NCBI RefSeq assembly: GCF_051622035.1
Contig: NC_135358.1
Location: 22,820,501 to 22,884,500 of the forward strand
Length of the DNA stretch: 64,000 nucleotides
Direction of reading: 5' to 3'
Origin: Arctopsyche grandis
Taxonomy: Eukaryota > Arthropoda > Insecta > Trichoptera > Hydropsychidae
Positions 54,501 through 64,000 of this stretch are shown here, piece by piece. The position numbers were made by a program, and so were the translations under genes. Numbering within the stretch: position 1 is the stretch's first letter; the number at the start of each line of letters is the position of its first letter. Below the pieces are notes generated by a model. It worked only from the letters and a program-made list of their open reading frames with translations. It ran no database searches and was not told the DNA's origin.

Positions 54501-56931
54501 AAGGAAAATGGTACATAGTATTGTAATAAATAATTATTTATGCCGATGTTAGTAGGAATGTGTCGACTTCTGTAGTATAGCGTATGGTTCATATGTCGAC
54601 TTTCTATTGATTGGGTAAACAACTGAATAAATTATTGCTAGTTCCGAGGGAAAAAAAAACTGTGAACATATTTATATGTACGTACTATGTATTGTACAAT
54701 TGAATTTCAAGGGCCTTGAAATATATTTTAGACAATTTTCTTTTCTATCAATTTAAGGATTTATACATATAATTTGATTCTGTGAATCGTAAGAGACAAA
54801 AAAAAATCTAGATAATTTAAAATTAGCTCAATTTGAAAACTTTTTCTAGTAGTCACACAATTATATTACAAATACATATTGGGTTAACATTGAAATTATA
54901 GTACAGAATACATGTAAGAACCCAATTCATGGGGATTGTAAAGTTGGGCAGATAATGAGATCAGATGGCCTTTTAAAATAATGGGTTCAGTACAATTTTC
55001 ACAGAATTTGAATAGTTTCAGTGGAGTGATGATAATATAGGGTTTCTAACAGGTATTTTTTCAATAGAACATATCCTTTTTTGACAAATTTTTTTTGTTC
55101 TCTCTCTTTTCTCAAATATGCTCAACATGTTTTCTTTTTTGATTTAACCGACTTTTAAATAAGCATCTACGATATTTTTATAATGAAATAAGAACCTATA
55201 ATAGTGTTTAATTTAGAGCATTGGAATTTGCGAAGTTCTAGGATTATTGAAAATCAATGAGCGCATTATTTTAATATACATATATCTATAGGAATATTAT
55301 AAGGAAACTTGAAAACTTAAAATCTGATTTAACTCCAATTTATGTGTAAAACAAAACGCTTCACAGTAGATATCGTTTTTCTAATGTTAAATTGAATTCA
55401 CCAAGTAAATATTAAAAAAAAATTAGGCAAGGGCCAATAGTGTGCAATTAAGCATTGCACACTATTGATGATACGCTACTGAGTGCATTTCTTATAAATA
55501 AAATTGAAGTTTTATGATCATTATTTTACTAATGCATATACCTTTTTATTAATTCTCATAAGTGGTCCACGAGTTTTAAAATTATGAATTTAACGGTCTG
55601 TCAGGTTTGAACAGTTGGGGACCGCTGTTGAAACGATCTGATGTTAAATTTTTAACTAGTTCTTAACGTCGAGGCTTTATTGTATTTTTTTAATACATAA
55701 AGTTGAATATTTTTGAAAAATGTCCTCTTATTTTTACTACCCAGTTGGTAACCTCATGATAATACCAATAATATTGCAGGTTTATTAAGCACTAGAGTTT
55801 AATGAAGAAAATTAGCTCAAAACAAAAATATATATTAAAAATTTATTTAATTATTAATGAAGGAAAATCATTGAATTATAGTTTTGTTTTCTCTTATAAT
55901 TTATCGTCATTTATAGATTTCTTGATATTGACAAAAAAATTGAGAAATGAAAAATTTACGCATTTGGTTATGTTCCTTTTGTCAAATAAGAGAAATTGTG
56001 AAACATCTTTTCAAAAATTAAGGCTAATATTTTGTTTAACAAACTGGTTACCAACTTTAGAATAAAAAATACGTTTTAAACCCACTAGCATTTTTAATGA
56101 TATGGGCATAGATAAGATACATTATTGAATGAATATGATCACAAATGATCAATATTACAATTGAAGAGGATCTTTCGAGCAAGTTTGATATCAAAAGAGT
56201 ATAGTACATTTTCAATTTTTCTGTCACAATACCATAGTTTTAAATGAATAAACGAAACAAATCAAACCACAATATAATGGTTAACAATAAGATGTATACA
56301 AAAATTTTCGCCAAATTTACCCATGGTGTATATTTTATGAAATTTTATGGCCAAATGAAACGACATATTTACAATGAATTAGCTGGGGTCGTAAAGATGA
56401 CTTTGTAATTTTATACAAAGCAAAGTGTGTACACACCTCGGATCGAAGTGAATATTTTAGTATTTTAGTGACGACTATCCCGCATTTTATCGATCGTCGC
56501 GCGAAACCAGCTGATGTATTCGAAATCGGTGCGGTGCAGTGCGGTCGCTCGCGAACGCGAAAATTCAGGTCAAAAACGCATTTTGGAGGTACGGCACGGC
56601 ACGTTCGCAAATCGATATCGACGCAAATCGGTAGTCGACGAAAAGGGCATTTGAATAATCGTTGCGGGCGCAACGGATTCGAAATGTGTAAGGGAAGGGG
56701 GCATCAAAGCTGGCGCCGGGCAGCGCCGGTGCGAATCCGCTGAAGAACCGTTAGCGGGTGCACGCGTGTTCGCGAATCCGCGCCGGCGAGCTCCCGTCAG
56801 TGGGGTGGGGCGGGGGTGCGTAAAAAGGATGCCTGCTGCACGTGTCGCTGCGTGTCCGTGTCGGGACTCTGGCTCTCCTTGAGCAGCTGCAGGATCTGTC
56901 GGAGCCACTCCTGCTGCGGCTCCCACTCCAT
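48588..56931 (-). CDS. Tnpo: transportin-1 (karyopherin beta-2 nuclear import receptor), 15 coding exons
   Basis: HEAT-repeat importin that carries PY-NLS cargo through nuclear pores and releases it on RanGTP. Exons in transcript order: 56931-56833, 54483-54151, 54060-53845, 53760-53638, 53565-53289, 53207-53008, 52922-52713, 52638-52327, 52254-52147, 52053-51880, 51798-51627, 51528-51433, 49920-49845, 48941-48767, 48695-48588 (TAA). All joins keep frame; 892 codons, close to the family's 890-898. The start [19 protein letters not shown] and the end LRDMYNI fit. Landmarks: [25 protein letters not shown], an acidic loop at about 350-375 ([10 protein letters not shown]) where RanGTP-driven cargo release is known to act, [73 protein letters not shown]. 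Most introns are 70-100 bp; introns 1, 12 and 13 are long. Two donors are unusual: intron 1 starts GC, intron 13 starts GTCTGT. Confidence 0.97.
54484..56832 (-). other. transportin intron 1
   Basis: The donor is GCATCC at 56832 and the acceptor TTAACAG before 54483. The first 370 bases (56465-56832) are GC- and CpG-rich and continue the promoter island; the rest is AT-rich. At 55436-55466 is a perfect 12-bp hairpin (AATAGTGTGCAA, 7-base loop). An 87-codon frame at 55802-56065 on the + strand resembles nothing known. Confidence 0.6.
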
Positions 56932-57290
56932 GCTGACCTGGCCGCTGCGTCTCGAAGCGATCACTCGAGATCGACTGACTGACTGACTGACTGACAACTG
57001 ACGAATGAGAACTGACCAGCACCAACACCAGCACCACCGACAAGACGACGACAATGGAGCGTCGGCTTCGGACAGGTGTAGTCGCGGTCGAAGTCGCACT
57101 GAACACAGCTCGCAGTCCGCGCGCACCGCCTCTCGCCTCTCGCCTCTCGCTTCTCGCCACTCGCCGATCGCCAATCCCCAATCCCAGATCCCCCAGCCGA
57201 CAACCGCAAACCACTGCCGACAACTGCACCAACACCAACACCAACACCACGCACCACGCACCACGCACCACGAATTCTCCTCTTAATTTT
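56932..57290 (-). promoter_or_regulatory. transportin promoter and 5' leader, TATA-less and GC-rich
   Basis: GC-rich in contrast to its surroundings. An arthropod initiator TCAGT lies at 57102-57098 (- strand), which would give a leader of about 170 bases without any upstream ATG. No TATA box. Short tandem repeats mark the region: GACT x5 (56972-56993), CTCGCCT-type repeats (57128-57160), CCAACA/CACCAA units (57228-57250) and CACGCAC x3 (57247-57271). Confidence 0.5.
57228..57272. repeat. two adjoining short tandem repeats upstream of transportin
   Basis: Four ACCAAC-type hexamers are followed by three copies of a CGCACCA heptamer. They lie about 300 bp upstream of the start codon, in or just upstream of the promoter. 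Confidence 0.8.
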
Positions 57291-57299
57291 CTATTTTCC

Positions 57300-58400
57300 T
57301 TTTGGGCCTTTCCCTCCCCTTCGCCGGTTTTTCTCCGTCGTCTACATAAATTTACACAATTTTAATATTCACGTCTCCCCTCGACACCTCGATAGTTGAG
57401 TTTGTACTGTCGCTCGTACGAATTTGATAATAATTCCTACCCACTTATTATACTTTCATACATTACTCGAAATGAATCTTATGCTGGCCACACTCCATCG
57501 AATTTATCGTCCAGTTTGCATGATATTTGAGGTTTATGTTCCCTCTAAAGAATTCAAACTCGTGGGCAAATTAATTTACATGTGAGCGGAGTCAGTACCG
57601 TACTAAATAGGCCCTCGAGATCTAGGGGAGTCTTTAACCAATTTAAAACTTAACAAATTCAAATTCAACTGTAGGAAATGCAGTTTTTAAATTTTCATGT
57701 TGTACTATTTTATCTCAATGAGTTTACGATGATTTCGAATCTCAAAGCTCGAAATGGAATTTTTTACGAATGGGAGCGCTCGATAGTTTTCAAAAAATGC
57801 TTTTGATTTTTTTACTGTACTTTTTAATTGATTTTTTATTAATCATTACTGATTTTCTCATCACTTGCAAGACTGGACTAGTCTTAAATTTTGGTTCCTT
57901 AGTAATTTAGTTCGAATAAGAAAACAGACAATTTAATAGAAAATAAACGGATTCAGTGACAGGTTTTTGCAAATTCATAGAAATACTAATTGTCGGCCTC
58001 AAAACTAAAACTTTTTGCTCAAAGGTGACATATGTACATACATAAACACATTGAATTATAAAAACCTCGAATTGAATAGAATTTGGAATCCGTTATATTC
58101 AAGTAACATTAGTGCACACAGCTTGTTTAAAAAAAAATGATAGTTTAAATGGTTCTCGGTTAGAGATAGATGCCTTTGGTGGAATTGAAATGTAAAGCAT
58201 TTTACTTGTAGTTAACGACTGTGATTCAATGTTACAATATTGGCATATTATTTTCGGTAATAATTGTTGAATTTAATTTTTTTTCAAAATTACGACAGTG
58301 CTGCATTTTTGGATTTCACGAAAGGGAATAGCACTCCCATGCGCTCCCGTCCATTTCGATCCCATTTCCGAATATTTCATGTGACCTTTATCATCAAAAC
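57300..58400. other. intergenic, nothing recognised
   Basis: AT-rich, with no ORF of interest, no repeat pair seen and no RNA gene. It runs from the transportin promoter to the hAT element at 58401. Confidence 0.5.
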
Positions 58401-59214
58401 CAGGGCTATGGAGTCGGATCAAAATTTATCGACTCCGACTTCAACTTGAACGATTTTAATGAGATAGACTTTTCTTGCTTTATATGCTTTTAATTAAATT
58501 ATATGCTAATAATAATTAAAAGAAACAGCCTATAATAAATAATAATTAATTCCTTATAAAGGACGATATCTCCAATAGGAGAAGCAACTATCAATCAAAC
58601 AAACTAATGAAAGTCGAAGACTGATCTTAGTTATATTTTTAGTTATATTACGGCCTATGGAAATTCAGTTGGATTTTGAAGAGGATCTTTATTTGCTCGA
58701 TTAATACAGGTGTATTTGTATGTACAGGGTAGGGGATTCGCTGGAACGAGCCAGGTCGAGTTCCTGAAGCTCACTGGCATCTGGGGACGATGCACTGGTT
58801 TATAAAGGTGTTGCTTGAGCAACGTGTAGCTGGGCTGGTGAGATCACGTTCTGGAAAATTCCAGCGGGGTCGAGGTCTTCCTTTGTGTTCTATATTTGAT
58901 GCGTATTTGCGTGGCTCCTTGGGATTTTCCGTGTACTCGTTTCCCATGTACTGCATATTTGGAGCGAGTCAAATCGCCTTTATGGGTAAGCTGGACGAAG
59001 TATACGAGAACAGGACGCGATGATGTCATTTGTAAAGATTAAGTTCGATGAGGGAAATAGATGATATTATCAACCAAGTTTTGTATGGTACAAGTCATGC
59101 TATATCCCTATATTTATATAAAACAAATGCTATTAATTAGAAAAAAAGGAGTCGGAGTTAGTTGATTTTTTACGACTCTGACTCCGACTGAAATGCTCTA
59201 ACTTTACAGTCCTG
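58401..59214. mobile_element. hAT element, 814 bp, perfect 8-bp TSD ATCAAAAC
   Basis: Ends CAGGGCTATGGAGTCGGATC and, reverse complemented, CAGGACTGTAAAGTTAGAGC; GACTCCGACT repeats lie inside each end, as in a known insect hAT end type. ATCAAAAC flanks both (58393-58400 and 59215-59222). No transposase. The interior holds a GC-richer segment (58735-59030) unlike the rest of the element. Confidence 0.9.
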
Positions 59215-59222
59215 ATCAAAAC

Positions 59223-59960
59223 CCAACAAATCCATTTTCACAATTTTGAATTAATCATGAAAAATATTTTATCATTCAGTTTAAGACCACTATAAAAACA
59301 AAAAATGCAGTAGAAAATGAATTGTTTATCGTAGTATAAGTATTTCAAAGTTGCAAATCAAATACTTAAATATAAGAATACTTGGTAATAGGTAGTATTT
59401 GAATGAGGGTCGGAGTGAAGGGGGAATTTTCAAATTTAATATAATGCACTAAGTATGTGTGTAGTTATAAAAGTTTATTTCAAGATAAACTCCAACTTTA
59501 TTTACTTACGGTTGTAGGTTGGTACCATTGTATAACCTATACTGGCGCTTTGTTCTGATATATGACAGTTCACCGACAGTTGACAGATTCTCAAGTTGTA
59601 TACTCTTATAGGTAAGGTATTTCTTACAACATTACGAATTATTTAAAAGTAAGACATAATTTCAATCAAAATTATACAATACAAGAGAAAAATATATAAT
59701 ATAGATATTATAACATATTGCTCTAAATATTTAATGAAATATTCCCTATTCGATTTTAAAATGTATAATCCTTTTAATGATTATAAATATAAAGATGTTT
59801 ATATTTGGTTTTTCAGATTTCAAAGCGATACATAATCAATTCCAAGTATAAAATACTATATCATCTTTGCGACCAATCACTGTGATTCAGACTGATAAAA
59901 CTGCATCGACGTTCAGGTAATTATAATTCTAAATTTATTATATTTACTTACATGCATATG

Positions 59961-60040
<80 letters not shown>

Positions 60041-62160
60041 GCTAGGTTAAGGTAACTATTTTTTTCAAGTTCAAAACCAGGTCATATTTTCTAAAACATA
60101 TGTATTTCTAATTCCTTAACTATTAAAAATGTTAATAAATATTAGAGAATCGTGGAAGAACATTTATGAAAAAATGAGTACATTTTCTTGGATGCTCTTA
60201 GAACATTCTGTACAAGACTGGTTAAAATTATACTTGTGATTAGAAACTTTTTAATATTTCAACATTCAATTGCGTTTTATCACTAGACCACATATTTTTC
60301 ATCAAAGAAAGAAGTCGTTTGTTAGGTGCATTTGCTCCAGTTAAACAGTGACAATATTCGACTTATTTTCCAATATTTTTGTAGGAGGCCTCATTTTCGC
60401 TAGTAGGTTTAAATATTTCAATTCATCTATTAGATAAAAAAAATTCTATTGAATGCAAAAAATGTACTGGTTTTACTTTACATCCAACATATCAGTACTT
60501 AGATTAGGTTTTCCAGACGTCTTATTTACGGGCGTTTGGTAATTTTTAAAGCTAATGCATGTATGTAATTTTTAATGCTAATGCATAGAAAGAATTGCTT
60601 ATATGAATGATTATAATCCATCACAATTTACTAAAATTATCAGATAACCTGATCGACTATGATTTAGGGAAAATAAATTATTTAACATAATTATTACTAT
60701 TCATATTGTAACTTTATTTTAAATCACGTGTCAATCCAAAAGCACCCGTTGAAATTTTAACGGGCATAAAATTAGTTTAACATAATGTTGAATGAAAATT
60801 TCTTAAATGGACAAATTATGAGCACAAATCCATAGGTTATTGAAAGAATTCTTAAAATTTTAAGCTGCACGGCTTCAATAATCCTATTCACTATGGAAAA
60901 TTATTATCTTCAGCCTATTAAAATGTGATGGTTTAGTTAATATTTGGTGCATTACTTGATGAAATTGATATTTCTATATACCTGAAAATGATCTTAGCTA
61001 TATAGAATAAATATTTTATGAATTTTTTTTAAAATCAGAGTATGTAGGTGTTGGAATCGGGGTTGAGGTCAAGCTTTTTTTTTCTTGCTCAACAATCCTG
61101 GATATCTATCCCAAAAAATCTCAAGTACATACATACATATGTTATATACATATTTGTCTTGTTTTTCCTATACTGTTTAAGTTATTCACAAAGAAAGTGG
61201 ATGTCTTTGTAACATGTAATCCTAATGACAACATTTTTATTAATTCAGATTTATTATAATATTTACACATTTTAGTGATTGCACACCGAATTCAAAAGCA
61301 GGTTATAAATTAAATTCAATTCCAGAAATTAATTAAACACTTAAAACTAAAATATGGTACTATAGATTTAGCAAATAATATTATCTAGCTACAATAGAGT
61401 CCTGACTTGTGGCCAAGTACTACAGCAAACATGTAATCAATCAACATATTATTAATTTATTATATGTGTATATTAAATTATGGCTATTCATTTGTCAATT
61501 GAGCCAGATGACTCCGAACTATTTTCAGATTTACCACAAAATATATTTATTTAAATATTATATTACCTCCAGCGGTGGTTTATCATACATTGAAAATAAG
61601 CGCGTTGCGGCCCCGAAATGGTCCTTTGCTACCAAAAATTTACAACTTAAACATTATTACCATTGTCCACAATACGGTCGTAAGCCAAGAATAAATGAAA
61701 TTAATATCTATTTTATATAGTATTTTAAAATATTACCTATTTTATTCCAAAAACTACTAGTGTTTCAAGTACATATAGTAAATAAATAAAAAAATATGGT
61801 TTTGTAGAATCCTAATGAAAAACCATATTACTGAAAAGTATGATAAAAGCCGAAGAAGCATTTTTTTGTATTGAAGTGGGGGCCTCAAATACGCTTGTTG
61901 GCTCCCATTTACTTGATCCGCCATTGATTACCTCTAGATTTGAAGTAATATTTATTTTTCAAATTATACAACTTCTTGACAAATCAAATATCATTTTAAT
62001 CACTAATCGCTACTGTTTAAATCATAATAGTTGAATGATTCTATTTGTATTATATTATGCATATTTATGTGTACATATATGTATGATCAATTAAATAAAG
62101 GCCATATATGTATAATAAATACGTTTTTACTTTTTTTAGATATTTCAATATCATATTATT
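59223..62160. other. intergenic, AT-rich; TA microsatellite
   Basis: A TA tract at 59966-60037. No gene. At 61565-61700 and 61870-61935 are GC-richer stretches (GCGTTGCGGCCCCGAAATGG; GGGGGCCTCAAATACGCTTG) that may be ends of a worn hAT-like element, but no TSD was found. Confidence 0.4.
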
Positions 62161-62167
62161 ATATTGC

Positions 62168-62208
62168 CATCATTGATACAGAATAACCGTTATTCTATAT
62201 CAATGATT
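62168..62208. repeat. inverted repeat, about 18-bp arms
   Basis: ATCATTGATACAGAATAA pairs with TTATTCTATATCAATGAT over a 3-base loop with one mismatch. It directly precedes the SINE at 62222. Confidence 0.7.
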
Positions 62209-62221
62209 GCCATCAAGATTT

Positions 62222-62361
62222 TTAAAGGATACAAATTTTGAGGAACCGTTTAGGCAATTAAATCAGATAAATTAGTAAATTTTGATAGGAAACAAACTGA
62301 CTTGGATGCTACAAATATCCAAATGTGACCAGCAGCACCATAGAAATCCTTCAATCCGTTG
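62222..62361 (-). mobile_element. SINE fragment
   Basis: On the - strand it keeps GGTCACATTTGGATATTTGTA, a diverged central domain (TATCAAAATTTACTAATTTATC) and TAAACGGTTCC. The tRNA-like head is cut where the hAT element at 62370 begins. Confidence 0.6.
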
Positions 62362-62369
62362 GTAGTAAC

Positions 62370-63112
62370 CAGTGGTGTAGTCAGACCAGATCGCCGCCCT
62401 GGCACTTTGATTGATATAAACATTGTTTTTCGAATACAATTAAATCATATTTTGACTAAAATTTTGTATTCCAAATATTGTGAGCAGAATCTCGTTCTTA
62501 CACTCGATGACCACAATCAAATAGTAATCTGAGCACATTCAAAACAAAAGGACGTTTAATGAAATTTATTGACTTTTTTTTATCTAAAAACACACAAAAA
62601 TTCGAAATAAAACATTATTTGAACTATTGACCATACGCACTTGAGGATAGATAAAATGAGGGAACTCGACTTAAATGAATAATCACGTCTAAATTCACAT
62701 GTTAAAATTTGATAGTTTTTTGACATACATACATATATGTATGTATGTACATGGTTTTAGCATTGCTAAAAGCAAATGTTACTGTTGACGCACAAACACG
62801 GGTTTAAAAAATCAAAGATGTTCAAGAGAATGCATTATGGAAGTTTTTATAAAATATAAAAAAAATAATTTCAACAAGTCAGAATATTTGTTAATTGTTA
62901 TTTGATTATTTTATAAATATTTGGACTACCAATATTAGGATGCAAATTTTTTTTTAGTAAGGAAAAAAGCGGGGGAGGGATCGTAAAAATTAAACACCAA
63001 CCTGGTTCTTTTTTATTTTAAACGTTCAAATATCATATACGAAATCAAACCAACAAAAATCATTACAAACTTTGAATTTAGTGGGTTATTTAGCACTACA
63101 CGTACACCACTA
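62370..63112. mobile_element. hAT element, 743 bp, perfect 8-bp TSD GTAGTAAC
   Basis: Ends CAGTGGTGTAGTCAGACC and, reverse complemented, TAGTGGTGTACGTGTAGTGC. GTAGTAAC flanks both (62362-62369 and 63113-63120). No transposase frame; AT-rich interior. It sits at the broken edge of a SINE. Confidence 0.88.
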
Positions 63113-63120
63113 GTAGTAAC

Positions 63121-63587
63121 ACACCCTAAACACTGAACTATACTGATGGCACAATCTTTATCGTAGAGAGGGAGGGGGAGAGGGGGGGGGGGTTGAAGGA
63201 ATCAAAACATTTTTATTAAAAAATTCAATAAAATTCTTTGTGATTAAAAAAAATTTTTTGTACAAAATGCTCCTGAATTCTAAAGTTTATTATTTAACTT
63301 CTATTATTTTTTTCTTACCTGACCCTCCCCCCCCCCCCTTTTATATCAAAAAAATATATATATTTTTTTTATATAAAAATTATTAAAAAATAAAAATGTA
63401 TGATGTTTTTTCATTGTTTTCAATTTAAATAGCCCACCCCCTTAACCATTTTCCACTAGTGCCAAGATTTTTGATATACATACATGCATCATTATATAAT
63501 ATACCAGGCTCAAAATGATACATGATAGATTTTATCCCTTAAAACGGTGACTTTATTATTCATATGCATATATAGACTGACAAAATA
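63121..63587. other. low-complexity intergenic sequence
   Basis: G-run at 63169-63193 and C-run at 63326-63339, with T-rich sequence between. The two runs are mutually complementary and 130 bp apart. No gene. Confidence 0.5.
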
Positions 63588-64000
63588 TCATATGTAATAA
63601 TAATTCTTAAATAATCTATCATGATCTTGAGAATATGAATTCTTGATGTCCCTTGGAGGAAAGCGTCTCGGTGGCCATGTTAGTTGTCCCGTATTTACGC
63701 AGACGCGCTTGCATTTGCGGGGAAGGGAAAGGGAGGGTCGTTGACTGCACCAAGAATGCACCAACCGCGTCACTTCAGCGATAGCCAACCATTCCAAATT
63801 CTACTAATTCACAATGTATTCACACACACTTAGATAATATGATAGATATCTCACAGTTACATCTTTCGTACCTGCTTTTTTCGCAGCGGCTTTTAAGCGA
63901 CGACAAATAAATTGCAGGTAGATGGGATAGTCGGATGACGTGAAATCCAGGTAATATTTTCAATAGTCTCGTTCCAAGTTGTCTTCTAATACGAGAAAAC
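63588..64000. other. GC-richer block at the window edge, possible part of another gene
   Basis: 63640-63790 is GC-richer. On the - strand AACATGGCCACC (63680) is a good start context but stays open only 19 codons. At 63884-63965 the - strand frame LDFTSSDYPIYLQFICRRLK, ending at a good donor (AAAAAAGCAG then GTACGA), reads like protein, but a stop lies just upstream without an AG acceptor between. Not resolved. Confidence 0.2.

Noticed and set aside
55802..56065. 87-codon + strand frame in transportin intron 1
   Set aside because: A lysine/leucine-rich frame as expected by chance in AT-rich DNA; no domain recognised.
56570..57271. 233- and 155-codon frames on the - strand over the transportin promoter
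   Set aside because: Only the MEWEPQQ segment is real coding (exon 1). The rest is GC-rich leader and short tandem repeats with few stops.
61409..62034. Frames of 103 and 64 codons
   Set aside because: No homology or splice context; GC-richer pieces look like worn repeat ends.

Overview
This is an AT-rich eukaryotic window, most likely from an insect. It has spliced genes with conserved arthropod/vertebrate homeobox and karyopherin proteins, many TATG/CATA microsatellites, and a dense, nested population of transposons (RTE LINE, mariner, Tigger/pogo, several hAT, Helitron, tRNA-derived SINEs, a solo LTR). I cannot name the order. No rRNA, CRISPR array or free-standing tRNA gene was found; the tRNA-like sequences are SINE heads.

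Two complete host genes are readable. (1) A SHOX-family paired-like homeobox gene on the + strand has five coding exons spread over 10078-40574 (394 codons). Its amino end, homeodomain and carboxy-terminal OAR motif all match the family. A TATA-box promoter and a 50-codon upstream ORF lie just before it. (2) Transportin-1 (karyopherin beta-2) on the - strand has 15 coding exons over 48588-56931 (892 codons), with a GC-rich TATA-less promoter region at about 56932-57290. The two genes converge; about 8 kb of AT-rich DNA and repeats separates their stop codons. Their products act separately: one is a DNA-binding regulator of development, the other a general nuclear import receptor.

Layout. 1-9.7 kb: intergenic DNA upstream of the homeobox gene, holding a TTAA-flanked MITE, a Helitron end interrupted by a full-length RTE LINE with an intact 985-codon ORF and target-site duplication, further MITEs and SINE pieces. 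9.7-10.7 kb: promoter, uORF and exon 1. 10.7-25.2 kb: intron 1, with a Tigger element, SINEs, a hAT relic with perfect TSD, and a young 102-bp MITE in two nearly identical copies. 25.2-29.1 kb: homeodomain exons 2 and 3 with an intron between homeodomain residues 46 and 47. 29.1-38.5 kb: intron 3, with mariner, Helitron, solo LTR and complex GC-richer blocks that look regulatory. 38.5-40.6 kb: exons 4 and 5. 41-48.5 kb: convergent intergenic region. 48.6-57.3 kb: transportin. 57.3-64 kb: intergenic, with two hAT elements carrying perfect 8-bp TSDs.

The points most worth checking are: an open alternative terminal exon in homeobox intron 2 that would cut the homeodomain inside its recognition helix; the uORF ending two bases before the homeobox start; two non-consensus splice donors forced by transportin conservation (one is GC); SINEs that share a head and central domain but carry different 3' tails, some ending in a hairpin whose pairing is kept while its sequence changes; and repeated insertion of one small MITE family into TAATNACT-like sites.
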